DNA of 64,000 bases from Pelobates cultripes (lineage: Eukaryota; Chordata; Amphibia; Anura; Pelobatidae). Location: contig OW240912.1 of assembly GCA_933207985.1 (NCBI GenBank), positions 250,137,252 to 250,201,251 of the forward strand, in the 5' to 3' direction. The translations under genes and the position numbers were made by a program. Of the stretch, positions 1 through 10,396 are shown piece after piece; position 1 is the stretch's first letter, and each line of letters starts with the position of its first letter. The notes beneath the pieces are model-generated. The model was not told where the DNA came from, ran no database searches, and was given only the letters and a program-made list of their open reading frames with translations.

Positions 1-83
1 CATATGTTCGCCCGCCGTGGCGAACGCGAACATGCTATGTTCGCCAGGAACCGTTCGCCAGCGAACCGTTCGGTACATCACTA
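1..83. mobile_element. Right terminus of a hAT element (CGAAC-rich end)
   Basis: The first 83 bases are almost identical to 11402-11484, which ends the hAT element described below. Read on the minus strand the end begins TAGTGATGTACCGAACGG and is rich in CGAAC and GGCGAA words, a terminus style known from amphibian hAT-Ac elements. The body of this copy lies upstream of the window. The join to retroviral pol falls at 83-86, so the element either inserted into the provirus or the two were brought together by deletion. The other end and its 8 bp duplication are not visible. Confidence 0.7.
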
Positions 84-1936
84 TTGCAGGTATCGGAATC
101 GCCTGGACAGGTGATTATCCCAATGTATCTATAGGATACAATATTGGTCCCAAAAGCAGTCAGATAGCCGAACTCTGTGCAGTATATAAGACCATCAAAA
201 TGGCAATAGAATATGGTATCAAAGAATTTGTTATTATAACTGATTCCAACTATGTTCACAACAGTTTCGTCGAATATCTGCCTAGCTGGAAACTTAACCA
301 AATGCTGAAAAGCAATAACAAACCTGTTAAACATGGGAAATTGTTTTGTAAAATTGATGAACTGGTTAAGGAAAATGGTTTAACCATATATTGGAAGAAA
401 ACCAAAGGCCATTCTAAAATAGAAGGTATTGACAAGGATGGTAATGACTTAGCCGATTCACTGGCAAAACAAGCTGCCATCAATGGTGAAACCCTAAACA
501 TTGATGATCTTATGGGTTCAATTCATGTTGAAGCCATAACTAGACGACAGGCTAGAGATAATGCCGACTTAAATGTCGTGCAATGGGGTCAAGAAGCTCC
601 TAGTGAGGACTTGATTACCAGTCAAAAGAATGATCCCGTCATAGGCATATTCTATAAACATATAGAAGACCCTACTGCCAATCCCATCACAGATGAGGAT
701 TGCAAAGATAATGAAGATTTACGAATCTTGATGAGATATAAAGTCCAATTTAGTATCATGGATGGATTGCTGGTCAGAACTTCTAAACATGGTATACAAC
801 AATGGGTAGTCCCAACTGTATACAGAGGGTTAATGCTCCAACACGCACATGATGCACCTACATCTGGGCATCGTGGTGATAAGATCACATATGAGATATT
901 GCGTGATTATGCATATTGGCCACACATGTTAAGAGATGTTAAGACATACTGTCAGGGATGCTTGATTTGTCCGCAATATCAACCCCATGGTCCAACCCAT
1001 CGTGCACCACTTCAGAAGAGGGGGGTGTCATTACCCTGGTCTGATATTCAAATTGACTTTATAGGTCCTGTAACAAGATCTTCAAGAGGTAACAAATACA
1101 TGTTAACCGTTACATGTATGTACACAAAGTGGACAGAGTGTTTGCCTTGTAAAGAGAACACGAGTACTGTGTGCGCCACTTTGTTGATTAACCATGTCTT
1201 TTCCAGGTTGGGTCTGCCTCAAAGAATTGAGTCAGACAGAGGTAGTCATTTTACCAGCGAGGTAATGGCTAAGATGTGGAACATTCTAGGTATTAAACGA
1301 AAGCTACATATTGCATACCGCGCTGCGTCTAGCGGGGGGGTAGAGCGATATAACCAGTCTATCGTTAATATTCTGAAGAAGTATGTTAAGGAGTCTGGTA
1401 AAGACTGGGACATTAAATTGCCCCTAGTTTTAATGGCGATTAGAGCAACACCTAGCATTGCTACCAAATTGTCACCTTTTGAATTGATGACAGGAAGAAA
1501 GATGGTTTTACCACAGCATTTACTATATCGTACTTTGGATCATAACTTGATCAATGCTGCCACTACGCATCAGTATATCAAAGATTTACGCAAGCATTTA
1601 CAGCATGCGTTTGCTTTTGCCCAAAAGAATCTAGAAAAAGCAGCGACAGGGGTTAAGACCTATTACGATCTAAAAACCACAAAAAAGGAATATGAGATCA
1701 CAGATCAAGTCTATCTGTATAACTTTGCACGAAATCAAGTAAAGGAAAATACATTTTTACCTTCTTGGAAAGGGCCATATGTCATTATTGACAAAATTTC
1801 CCCAGTAGCGTGCAAGATAAAAGTTCCTAAGGATGGTGATTTTATTGAAAAGTGGGTTCACATTAACCAGTTGCGTGCTTGTCATCCTAAATCTCAATTA
1901 AGGATTATAGGTGCGGATTCGGATGCAGAAGGGTGA
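17..1936 (+). CDS. pol: Endogenous retrovirus pol, 3' part: RNase H and integrase (5'-truncated)
   Basis: This is an open frame of 639 codons, but the first 23 codons are hAT terminus, not pol; retroviral sequence starts at about base 86. Residues 24-155 are RNase H: the catalytic Glu (AELCAVY), Asp (ITDSNYV) and the C-terminal GH...ND..AD signature are present, but the first catalytic Asp is lost at the hAT junction. Residues about 270-330 hold the integrase HHCC zinc site (HDAPTSGH, CQGC..C). The core has Asp347, Asp407 and Glu443, which is D,D35E spacing. A GPY/F-like segment (SWKGPYVI) near residue 585 points to gamma/epsilon-type retroviruses or Ty3-like elements. No in-frame stop interrupts it. 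Without a start, protease or reverse transcriptase in the window it cannot be a working pol. It uses A/T-rich codons like the rest of the window. Confidence 0.88.
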   Translation: MANANMLCSPGTVRQRTVRYITIAGIGIAWTGDYPNVSIGYNIGPKSSQIAELCAVYKTIKMAIEYGIKEFVIITDSNYVHNSFVEYLPSWKLNQMLKSNNKPVKHGKLFCKIDELVKENGLTIYWKKTKGHSKIEGIDKDGNDLADSLAKQAAINGETLNIDDLMGSIHVEAITRRQARDNADLNVVQWGQEAPSEDLITSQKNDPVIGIFYKHIEDPTANPITDEDCKDNEDLRILMRYKVQFSIMDGLLVRTSKHGIQQWVVPTVYRGLMLQHAHDAPTSGHRGDKITYEILRDYAYWPHMLRDVKTYCQGCLICPQYQPHGPTHRAPLQKRGVSLPWSDIQIDFIGPVTRSSRGNKYMLTVTCMYTKWTECLPCKENTSTVCATLLINHVFSRLGLPQRIESDRGSHFTSEVMAKMWNILGIKRKLHIAYRAASSGGVERYNQSIVNILKKYVKESGKDWDIKLPLVLMAIRATPSIATKLSPFELMTGRKMVLPQHLLYRTLDHNLINAATTHQYIKDLRKHLQHAFAFAQKNLEKAATGVKTYYDLKTTKKEYEITDQVYLYNFARNQVKENTFLPSWKGPYVIIDKISPVACKIKVPKDGDFIEKWVHINQLRACHPKSQLRIIGADSDAEG

Positions 1937-2560
1937 ACGACTAACCTGGATGAATACTTGATTCACGTGGTATAGTATGAGGTGAAATGTTGTGATGTGC
2001 CATGATCTCATGTACGTTCATGTCATTAACCATTTCCTCGCCATCCAATAACTACATTTTATAAGCAGGTTACTAGCTTGTTTAACTGCTATAGGCGAAT
2101 TACTGAAGAGTCAGTAATAAATGTAGTAAGGGATGAAGTTATAAAAATAGAAATAGAAAGAATACATATGTTGATGAATCGTAATAATGTGTTATCCTAG
2201 GCCAAGTGATGTCACACTGTTATAAGTTTGTATGCTTAACAAACCTTGAATCATTAATAGATAAGTCTGAAATGAGTTCTGTAACGGACCGTTTTGCACA
2301 AAAGGGGAAAAAACCGCTTAGACGATAATCCCCTTTTAGAGACAGGCACAGCTACTGTAGAATCACCAAAACTCACGAACCGCCAATAAGTGAATGCTCC
2401 AAACTCCCGAACGGCATACAAGGGAATAAGGTAGCACTTCAAATAAACGAACAGGAACCATACGAATAGCTGCTAGCAGGCGAACAGGAAAAGCTTCCAA
2501 GCGGCTTACACTCCTGGCAATCAGTCCTTAGCAGCATACAGTAAATCCCCCCAAAGACGA
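1937..2560. other. Non-coding spacer downstream of pol
   Basis: Between pol and the env-like frame, retroviruses normally overlap or nearly abut. Here about 1.5 kb intervenes. In this first part I see no open frame above 62 codons and no recognisable domain, only AT-rich sequence. It may be decayed env leader, an insertion or lineage-specific proviral DNA. Confidence 0.4.
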
Positions 2561-3420
2561 GACAAGGCTCCGTGTTGAGGGTCAAGCAGTGGTCTGTTTA
2601 ATGAGGGCTACCTGCCCAGCTTTTATGCAGGTCTCCCACCTGGTGGACACTCCCCTAGGGGACCAAATGGGAGACTGTGACAAGGGACAGACAAGTATAC
2701 AAATAGGACACACAGTCACAGTATATTCCCACAATGCATCCTGGCTTCCTCCCCTCTGCCCTGGGAGATAATTGGGAAGTAACTCAATTATCTCCCAAGA
2801 CAAAGGCAAAACTCCATTACACACGTGGGAACACAAAACCAGCATAACACTTTAAAATGCACAAAGTAACATTTACTACATAAACCACAGACATGTAACA
2901 TATCCCCAGATAGCTCAGGTCTGAGTGCACATTATTAGGTGAATGGCACTCAGACCACACGAATGCAGTTTAATCGCCATGGAGCCAAAGTCCTTACAGT
3001 CAGTTTCATACGAATGGGCTCCATGGGATTCCTATCTGGGGTATAAGACATTCACACAAAAATACCGAACACCGGGTCATTCGTGTGCTTTCACCGAACA
3101 AGAAGGGAGGTCGGCGGCTTCAGCGGTGTTCGCACAAAACTGTGTCCGATTTTAGTTCCATGAAAATAGAGGCGAACACCGCTGTTCATTCGTATGGTTT
3201 AAAATGGCCGCGACCTCGTGTTCGGGATACGAACGGCGGCCACCCAGCGTTCATCAATTAAGCTGCGGTTAACCGCAGCTTCAGGGAGGTTAATTGCCGG
3301 CACACTCCAGCTCCCAGGTGGTCCAGTCATTCGTACGGTTGTTCGGTAGATTGAAACTACCGAACAACCGGCAGAAAAGCACGAATACAGCTTTTCTGCA
3401 TGGAAAAATAACGTCTTTTA
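2560..3420. repeat. Hairpin-rich unit between pol and env
   Basis: This stretch is more GC-rich than its surroundings and has perfect hairpins: 2763-2774 with 2785-2796; a 22 bp palindrome at 3260-3281 (centre GGTTAACC); a 14 bp stem 3336-3349 with 3357-3370; and a 10 bp stem 3371-3380 with 3390-3399. The CGAAC and TTCGTA words resemble the hAT-type ends elsewhere in the window. It may be an inserted MITE or a structured proviral leader. No family is assigned. Confidence 0.45.
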
Positions 3421-3474
3421 AAAGGGGGCCATAGTCCAAAGGCAGCAGGCGAGCAACCAGGCTTCTCCAATGCA

Positions 3475-4575
3475 ATGTGGCGAGATTGGTCTCGTCACAA
3501 GTTCCTGTTCCGTGACTGTCGAAAGATGGCCAAGAAGGATGTGGCGTGTTTCTGGATCGTACTGCTCCTGTGCCAAGAGCTATGGACCGACCCGATCGCA
3601 GAGATGGGACCATCTTCCGGCATCCTGATTCAAGAGACACCAGGGTTCATCTTGACAGAGAAGAGGATCCTGACCCGACGTGTGTTCGTCAGCTTGGACC
3701 CCAAGATTTCCATCGAGAAGGCATACAACATTTCATCGATGCAGCTTCCTGAGTTACAGACTTGGTACCAGATGCACCTCCAAAGAGCACAGGACCGTGT
3801 GCGAAACATCTTGGAGCAAGCCCGGAAACCATTTGTATCCAGTTCTATTCCGATGAGCAACCGACCCAAAAGGTTCCTCACCGCTATAATTGTTGCATTA
3901 GTTTGTGCCACTGTCGGTGCAGTTGTCGCAACTGGAATGTCTGCAGCCAACTCTATTACTGTCCAAAAGCTGGATATGGAAATCTATGCGCTAAAGCAAC
4001 ACATTAACGATATTCATCAGGTGATAAACCAGCAAAGAACACTTCTCCAAGACGTGTTAACTATTGTGGAAGACACAGTTGTTACAACAAATTTGCATTC
4101 AGAGTTAATTGCCAAATCCACTGAGTTGCACCAAAGTCATGACTTATTTAAGCGTGAACTTCTATTTCTGCATGACCCAATATTGTTCCACACACTTGCT
4201 TTTCTTGATGAAGTGCAAACTGGAATGATCGAATTCGCAGGGGGACACATACCTCTGTACTCTGTATCCAAGGATATTGTTCATGCGATGCTTGCCAATG
4301 TGGATGGAGAAACAATTGAGCCTATGCAATTAAATCTGGCCTTTGAGATGGAGAGCGCTATACCTCTCTTAATTGACCCGGAACGTATGGAGATTTGCTT
4401 TTTGTTGGCCATACCATATGTAATTCTCAAAGACATTTTTCAAATGAAAATAATGTACTATGTAATAATGATATTATGGTTGATTGTACTAAGTGTAAAG
4501 TTCAAAACTATTACAGGTACAAATATATACAAAAATGTTCATTCCACGCATGGGCCTATGTTAGAAATGATGTGA
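3475..4575 (+). CDS. env: Env-like membrane fusion glycoprotein of the endogenous retrovirus
   Basis: This is a 366-codon frame; Met18 at base 3526 is a plausible start because a hydrophobic signal-like segment (CFWIVLLLC) follows. A furin-type site RPKR lies at residues 130-133, followed at once by a hydrophobic, Ala/Gly/Val-rich segment (about 134-156) like a fusion peptide. A heptad-rich helix region with many Leu/Ile/Gln follows (about 160-215). This order (signal, surface part, furin site, fusion peptide, coiled coil) is that of class I fusion proteins. The surface part is only about 110 residues, far shorter than usual. The C-terminal hydrophobic run (about 323-337) may be a membrane anchor, but an overlapping frame at 4395-4595 is Cys-containing and polar, so a frameshift near 4410-4440 may have occurred and the ORF tail may be wrong. 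No CX6CC motif was seen. It lies directly 5' of the polypurine tract and LTR. Confidence 0.65.
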   Translation: MWRDWSRHKFLFRDCRKMAKKDVACFWIVLLLCQELWTDPIAEMGPSSGILIQETPGFILTEKRILTRRVFVSLDPKISIEKAYNISSMQLPELQTWYQMHLQRAQDRVRNILEQARKPFVSSSIPMSNRPKRFLTAIIVALVCATVGAVVATGMSAANSITVQKLDMEIYALKQHINDIHQVINQQRTLLQDVLTIVEDTVVTTNLHSELIAKSTELHQSHDLFKRELLFLHDPILFHTLAFLDEVQTGMIEFAGGHIPLYSVSKDIVHAMLANVDGETIEPMQLNLAFEMESAIPLLIDPERMEICFLLAIPYVILKDIFQMKIMYYVIMILWLIVLSVKFKTITGTNIYKNVHSTHGPMLEMM

Positions 4576-4647
4576 TTGCACAATATGTCTGGTAACTTCT
4601 ATAGTGCTTATTCATAAGCTAAATTAATTGTGGCTACGAAATACACT

Positions 4648-4659
4648 AAAGGGGGGTTA
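4648..4659 (+). promoter_or_regulatory. Polypurine tract before the 3' LTR
   Basis: The purine run AAAGGGGGG, followed by TTA, lies directly before TGTCAGGG. In retroviruses this tract primes plus-strand DNA synthesis at the 3' LTR boundary. Its position after env and next to a TG dinucleotide supports the call. Confidence 0.6.
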
Positions 4660-6245
4660 TGTCAGGGTATTTATATCGGCAGACATCTTGTGCTATGATA
4701 GAAATTAAAAGTGTATATGATGAGTCACTCTGAACAGACCAGACTCCATTTTGTTATTTTCAAGTTAACAAAAAGACACAAGATTTCTATCTGTAAAACT
4801 AACCACTTTGCCAGAGCTAAAGGAATGCATAGTATAAACAAACCAAGTGATAAGGAGAACGGGGGTTGGACAGACTGTCTAAATGCTAATGGAATATAAT
4901 CAATTCTAAACCCAGACATTGGTGACAGAGAAGATTAAATAATTAAATTTTACTGTCTATATGTATAAGGTCCCATTGTAAGTTACGGGTCAAAACTCAG
5001 AATTTGCCAGACACATAGTCTGGACAAAACTTAAAGAAACTGTTTGATCTGAAAGGAGTTATGGCACTATAAAGATAGGCCAAAATGATGTCAAAATAGC
5101 CACCAGGAAAAGTTAACTCTTTCCTGGATAGGTATGTTTAGTGGGACAAGACTGCCCTCTATAGATCAAATAAATAAATTGCGATCTGGAAGATAACCAC
5201 ACCTCTAGTGCTTCTATTGGGTTATCAACTGATGACGTACAGAGAGTCTGGCCCTTTAAAAGTTAGGACAAAGGGAAGACGGGGAATGCAAAGGAAAAAG
5301 AGGAGAGAGGAATTGGAAGTTTGGGGACTCCAACTCGGACAACATCTGAGACTAACACTCTACTCTTAAAACTCTAACACTTAGAATTTCACTGACTTTC
5401 TAACCAACACCACCTTTCACCATAACTCATGCACCTACAGACATCCAAATAAGTTCCTGAGACTATCTACCAATCGGATGAAATATCTACTCAACTGGTA
5501 ATTATACTGGTTTCATTTAATTAATTAAATTAATTAAAATGTACTAATAGCATGATATGACTGGATAAATCACGGTCAGATTTCCATATTAAGAAATGTT
5601 AGTTAACTAAAGAATATATAGTTATAAACATTCCATTCTGCAGGTGGAATTAAGAATAATTATATATTGATGTGATATTATCACGTGTTAGCATACCGCT
5701 GTTTTTATCCAGATGTATTGATTAGACAAATTAAAAACAAACTCTGCTTATATAAATATGGTAGATTCTCTTATTGGATGGTTCCAGGAAATGACTAATG
5801 AACTGGTTTAAATGTTATTTTATTTAAAATTACATAAGAATAGATCTTAATTACTTAGGAGATCTAGCCAGCATTGAAAGGGTTATTCTAACTGTTATCA
5901 AGGGTTTTATGGCCCTTCGCTGTGAAAAGCTTTGCTTTCTCTCTGTGAAAGATACCTCATAAATCATGTAAAGTCTTGACAGAAAATGCTGTTTAGCCAT
6001 TGAAACGTGTATAGCCATTCCTCTGTATTGCATACCATTTTATACTGGATATTCATTGATTATTGTCACGCATGTTACATATTATTATTAATTAATTTGT
6101 TATTATAAATAAATCTATTTTTATAAAATTGTGATATTACTTATATGAAATACATTCCAATTAACACGATAACGATCTTTGGGTCTGAGAATTGAATTAG
6201 TGGGCAATTCTCACTGTTACTATTATTATCCCATAAATATCCCCA
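4660..6245 (+). repeat. Putative 3' LTR of the endogenous retrovirus
   Basis: It begins TGTCAGGGTATTTATAT directly after the polypurine tract, and the proposed end reads ATAAATATCCCCA, so the ends are TG...CA with an imperfect inverted match (GGGTATTTAT / ATAAATATCCC). The proposed length is 1,586 bp, long for an LTR but within the range of spuma- or epsilon-like viruses. AATAAA signals occur near 5169 and 6108. The matching 5' LTR is outside the window or deleted, so the end rests on the inverted match only. No long ORF is inside. Confidence 0.5.
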
Positions 6246-6251
6246 CCAGGA

Positions 6252-6322
6252 AAAGGACACATGACATGTGTGACATGTCATGATTCCCTTTTATTCCAGA
6301 AGTTTGGTCCTTAAGGGGTTAA
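6252..6322. mobile_element. Small TTAA-type MITE fragment
   Basis: A perfect 10 bp hairpin with a 3-base loop (6260-6282, CATGACATGT repeated in reverse) is followed by a segment ending TCCTTAAGGGGTTAA at 6322. The TTAA end and CCTTAAGGGG word fit a MITE with TTAA target sites (piggyBac or Kolobok type). The left terminus is missing. Confidence 0.4.
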
Positions 6323-7080
6323 AGAACCCTATCCTTTGCTATAAATGGAAATGCCTTATTCCAGTCTCATTGAATGACCTCTTGTCTGTTGTATATTTCT
6401 GCTAAAAAGCAGATTAGCACATAGCTATTTATACTGACCATGTATATATTTGTATCGTGCTACCATACCCCCTTAAATACTTTTTTCTAAAGAAAGCAAA
6501 TTAATTTCTTCAAGCTTTACCTCGTTACTCATTTTTTTCTTTCACCCGTATTCATTGTGTAGCTCGCCTCTGCACTTTTTCTAGTTCTGAAATATCCTTC
6601 TTGAAAACTGGTGCCAACAATTGCACGACATATTCAAAGTGGGGTCTTATATTTGGATCACATGACTCAAAATCCCTTTTTATACATGAAAGCACCGTTT
6701 GCAATGGCTGAAGTGCACAGCATACTGTTGCTTAGTTTATGATCTATAATTGCTCCCAAATCCTATTAATTTAATTGCTATTAGGATAATCTAGCACACA
6801 ACACACAGAACTTAAGTTACACAAAAAAAAAAAGAAACCTTAAAATGTATTACTAGACCTTAGAATGGATGGATTTAACATTAATGCAGAATAATACAGG
6901 ACAGGCCGAGGTCAGAGAAACAGAATGTATGGGAATGGTAGACAAGCCAAAGGTCAAGGGATAAAGAAGTCAGAATAGTCAATTAACAAACCAAGGTCAA
7001 ATTACACAGTAATCAGTAGAAATAACATGCTCTTGGATAACTAAACTGGAAACCATGACAGGGCATTGGGAAATATTTCA
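6323..7080. other. AT-rich DNA with one decayed CR1-like fragment
   Basis: Positions 6550-6740 resemble, from memory, a common anuran CR1-like repeat read antisense (words such as TATCCTTCTTGAAAACTGG). The remainder shows no ORF. A stretch at 6895-7070 resembles LTR-retrotransposon leader sequence but I cannot assign it. Confidence 0.35.
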
Positions 7081-8065
7081 GGGGGGCATGGCGTGGCCAT
7101 CAAACATGGTGGCTGCTTTTTTGGAGTGAACCTGGGATACTGGGCTTGTATTTGACAAAATACTCTATGTTCCTTTTATAATTTTAACTGATTACCATCT
7201 GGATTATTTACTGAACTCCTGGTGAACATGCAGAAATCCACTAAAAAATCTGATCCTTGAACTGCATCTTTAAAGTCACCTAAGACTCTAGAAAAAATAG
7301 CGTGCCGCGGCACACCTAAATTACCTGTGGCCCACGCTATCTTGACGACTACTAAGTCTCCTGTCACCCCTGCAAAATCCTGGGATGTTGTGGCCTCAAC
7401 CACAGCTACCCTCGGAGCCAAAAGTATCGTGGATAAGGAGAGACCTGGGAGAATCGTGGGATGGTTCGTGGCTTCCCTCGACTCCAGTAAAGATAGTAGG
7501 CGCACTGGGATGCTATGTTTGAGAACTGAACGTACCTCTAAAGACCAAAGCTAGAGTGGTGCCGCTGGTGCTACCGTGACATCAACTAAAGTAAGTGTGA
7601 AGAGGCGGGCTGCTACCACTATTCAAGCCGCGACCTCGAGTGTCGGAGGTGCTGCAGGAGCGGCTGTAACAAACTGGGTGGTGGTGCGGGCAGAAAACAC
7701 GGAAGGTGGGCGAAATGTGGGGGTTCCCATTCGGGAGCCAAGCGGGACTCTGAAGAGGGTAGCTCAGAGGATGCCGCGAGTGCATTCGCGGCATCTAGAG
7801 AAGCCTACTTGGAGAGACTGCCACTCACAATTCGGCCATGAGTAGCATGGAAGTAGATGAGACCCATGCAGTGCCTGTCAGCTGGGCGGCTGAGCATGCA
7901 GACACTGTGTTAATTCATGATCCCACCAAACTAACAGCACAAAAAGCACATATCTGTACACACTCAACATTGATCACAAAAGAGCTTTCATACTACCGTT
8001 TACCTGTTTTGGCTCCTGGTTGTGTTCTAGTCCAAAATCCACATTTCCCTTTTGGTTCCTGCTAG
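7081..8065 (+). pseudogene. L1-like 5' region with ORF1-like debris
   Basis: The start (GGGGGGCATGGCGTGGCC) resembles the 5' untranslated region of anuran L1-like elements. Short overlapping frames at 7327-7554, 7576-7845 and 7838-8065 are rich in Lys, Thr, Ala and Arg, like the basic low-complexity N-terminus of L1 ORF1, but each is stopped early. The sequence is more GC-rich and CpG-rich than its flanks. With the reverse transcriptase fragment at 8416-9268 in the same orientation it probably makes one internally deleted L1 copy. The ORF1 assignment is tentative. Confidence 0.4.
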
Positions 8066-8395
8066 CTACCTTTATGTTCTGGAACAAACTTACTATTCAT
8101 GGATATATAGAAATAAAACATTTTAATTTTTTACTGTACAGATTTGCTACAATGGTTCCTGGTTCAGGGTTTCAGACTCCAGCCTACAATGGATCCTCTG
8201 AAAGATTCTGGTACCTAACTCTGAAGATTTGTATATAGTCATTGGATTTTTTAATATCTGGGTTTTGGACATTTTGTACATAATTCTTGGTTATTGGTGT
8301 GATGAAAGTAACCTTGTCACTGGCTTTTGGAGGGGCTTTTCTGGCCAGCCTCTTGCCTCAGGACTATGGGCCCTGCAATATACCTTGTCCAATGC
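8066..8395. other. Unassigned AT-rich link between L1 pieces
   Basis: No ORF above 72 codons and no known motif is visible. It may be deleted or mutated L1 interior. Confidence 0.3.
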
Positions 8396-9268
8396 ATTTT
8401 AAAAGACTCTGATCATTGTCCACATTGTCCAACAGGACTAGACAGGGGTGCCCATTGTCTCCACTCCTGTTTGTGCTGGCAATGGAGCCCTTGGCTGAGT
8501 TGATACACTGCAGCGCTGATATCAAAGGTGTTGCAGTAGGGAGAAAGGAACATAAAATAGGCTTTTTTGCAGACGACATCATGTTATTGCTTGACTTCAC
8601 TTACTCCGCTGATGTCACTCTATAAATTTCACTCTATAAATTGAATAAAGCCAAAACTCAAGCTTTATCCTTCTTCATATCTTGGTATGACCTAGATATT
8701 TTGAAAGGTCAGTTTGATTGGAGGGACCTGTCCAAGATGCATCTGGTCCGATTTTAGGAACGATCTCGAGTGGTGGTGTAGTCTGGAAATCTCATGATTA
8801 GGGAGGGTTAATTCGGTGAAAATGACAGTCCTTCCCAAAATGTTATATTTTATTAGAGCCATCCCAGTTTCGATTCCCTTATCTTTTTTTTGAAAGGCAC
8901 ACTCTGTTCTCTTGAAACTTATCTGGGATAAAAAAACATCTAGGATTAAATTATCCATGCTCCAAAAGCTCAGGGTTAGCGGGGGTGTGGGTTTGCCAGA
9001 TTTTATTCATTATTATTATGCAACCAATGCAGCGATGGCGCTAAAATGCAACCAAGAGCATAACTGTCCCCTTTGGCTTGAGATGGAGGCTAGCAAATTC
9101 TCTCCACATATAATTCAAGATATATTATGGTTGCTTCCATCTCAGCACACAAGGTTGGCGGACACGTTTCTTATGACCAAGACCACTATTAAGGCTTGGA
9201 ATATGTTATATAAAAAAAAATTCACCCTTCTGCTGTTTGGTCTAGAGCCACTCCTGTCTCAGTATTAA
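8396..9268 (+). pseudogene. L1/Tx1-type ORF2 fragment: reverse transcriptase palm and C-terminal part
   Basis: Two frames carry ORF2 signatures. At 8416-8625 the translated motifs [11 protein letters not shown] and [10 protein letters not shown] are the reverse transcriptase GCPLSP and ADD blocks; both catalytic Asp of the ADD box are present. At 8912-9268 the motif WDKKTSRI followed by GGVGLPDFIHYYYA matches the conserved region after the reverse transcriptase in L1 ORF2. The frames are joined by stops and frameshifts, and the endonuclease and most of the fingers are missing. It ends about 75 bp before the hAT repeat array. Confidence 0.8.
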
Positions 9269-9343
9269 AATTGACCATTCCTGAATTGGATGTAGAATAT
9301 TGATCCTCTCACTCTATTAAATGTATTAATTACCTGTTTTTAA

Positions 9344-9770
9344 CTTTTTTTACTGTTATAGATTGAATAGCTTTCAGTGTCCTTAAAGCGGGTGTGTTAC
9401 GCTAACAGTGGATACGCTGACAAGTGCCACTAATTAGATCTGTGTCACAATAGCTTGGATTTAAAAACAAAAAACTTTTTTTACTGTTATAGATTGAATA
9501 GCAGTCAGTGTCCTTAAAGCGGGTGTGTTACGCTAACAGTGGATACGGTGACCAGTGCCACCAATTAACTGGTGTCACAATAGCTTGGATTTAAAAACAA
9601 AAAACTTTTTTCACTGTTATAGATTGAATAGCGGTCAGTGTCCTTAAAGCGGGTGTGTTACGCTAACAGTGGATACGCTGTCAAGTGCCACTAATTAGAT
9701 CGGTGTCACAATAGGCTTGGATTTAAAAACAAAAAACTTTTTTCACTGTTATAGATTGAATAGCAGTTAG
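9344..9770 (+). repeat. Subterminal tandem repeat array, left
   Basis: The marker word GATTGAATAG recurs at 9361, 9492 and 9622, and GATTGAA at 9754, giving units of 130-132 bp. Each unit has GCGGGTGTGTTACGCTAACA and ends with a run TTTAAAAACAAAAAAC. Units differ by a few substitutions. Confidence 0.85.
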
Positions 9771-9891
9771 TTATCTTCAAGCGGGTGTCAGGCCTACAGC
9801 CTGTGCTCTGCACAACTGTGCCAGTGCACATTGCCACTCATATCTGGTCTCACAGTAGCTTGCACGCATAGTACCACTAATCCCAACAAAA

Positions 9892-10396
9892 ATGACAGGC
9901 AGAGGCAGGCCACCCCGCAGGGGCCATCGTGGTCGTGGTGCTGTGATTCCCTTTGGCCCTAGAATAATGCCCAGTTTTCAGAGGCCACGTACCCTGAAGT
10001 TCTGAGGACATAGTTGACTGGCTAACACAGGACACCCAATCTTCTACAGCCTCCGCTCAGAACCTTGATGCACCATCCTCCTCCAGCTTAGCTTCAGGCA
10101 CCTCTCAAGATACCACTCACCCGCCTGCCGCCACCACCAAAACTAGCACCACAGCTGCTTCGGTTGGTATGTCAGAGGAGTTATTCACACATCCGTTTGA
10201 AGAAATTAGTGATGCGCAACCATTATTGCCAGAGGATGTAGATAACAGGGATATGTCTCAGGCAGGCAGCATTACACACATGGACGTACGGTGTGATGAT
10301 GATGATGATGTTGTACCCGCTGCTGCTTCCTTTGCTGAGTTGTCAGATACAAGTGAAGCGGTTGATGATGACGATGCGTCCATATTCAATCTATAA
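9892..10396 (+). pseudogene. N-terminal fragment of a hAT-type transposase gene
   Basis: From ATG at 9892 the product begins with a Gly/Arg-rich stretch (TGRGRPPRRGHRGRG) and is soon frameshifted and stopped near 10002. A second frame from 10169 to 10396 is acidic and Ser/Asp-rich (HPFEEISDAQPLLPED). I recall this N-terminus from ZBED/hAT-like predicted proteins of anurans. The BED finger and the catalytic core are absent: the frame runs straight into the right array. It cannot encode an active enzyme. Confidence 0.5.

Noticed and set aside
7582..7794. Minus-strand 70-codon ORF
   Set aside because: Antisense to the L1 ORF1-like debris, no domain.
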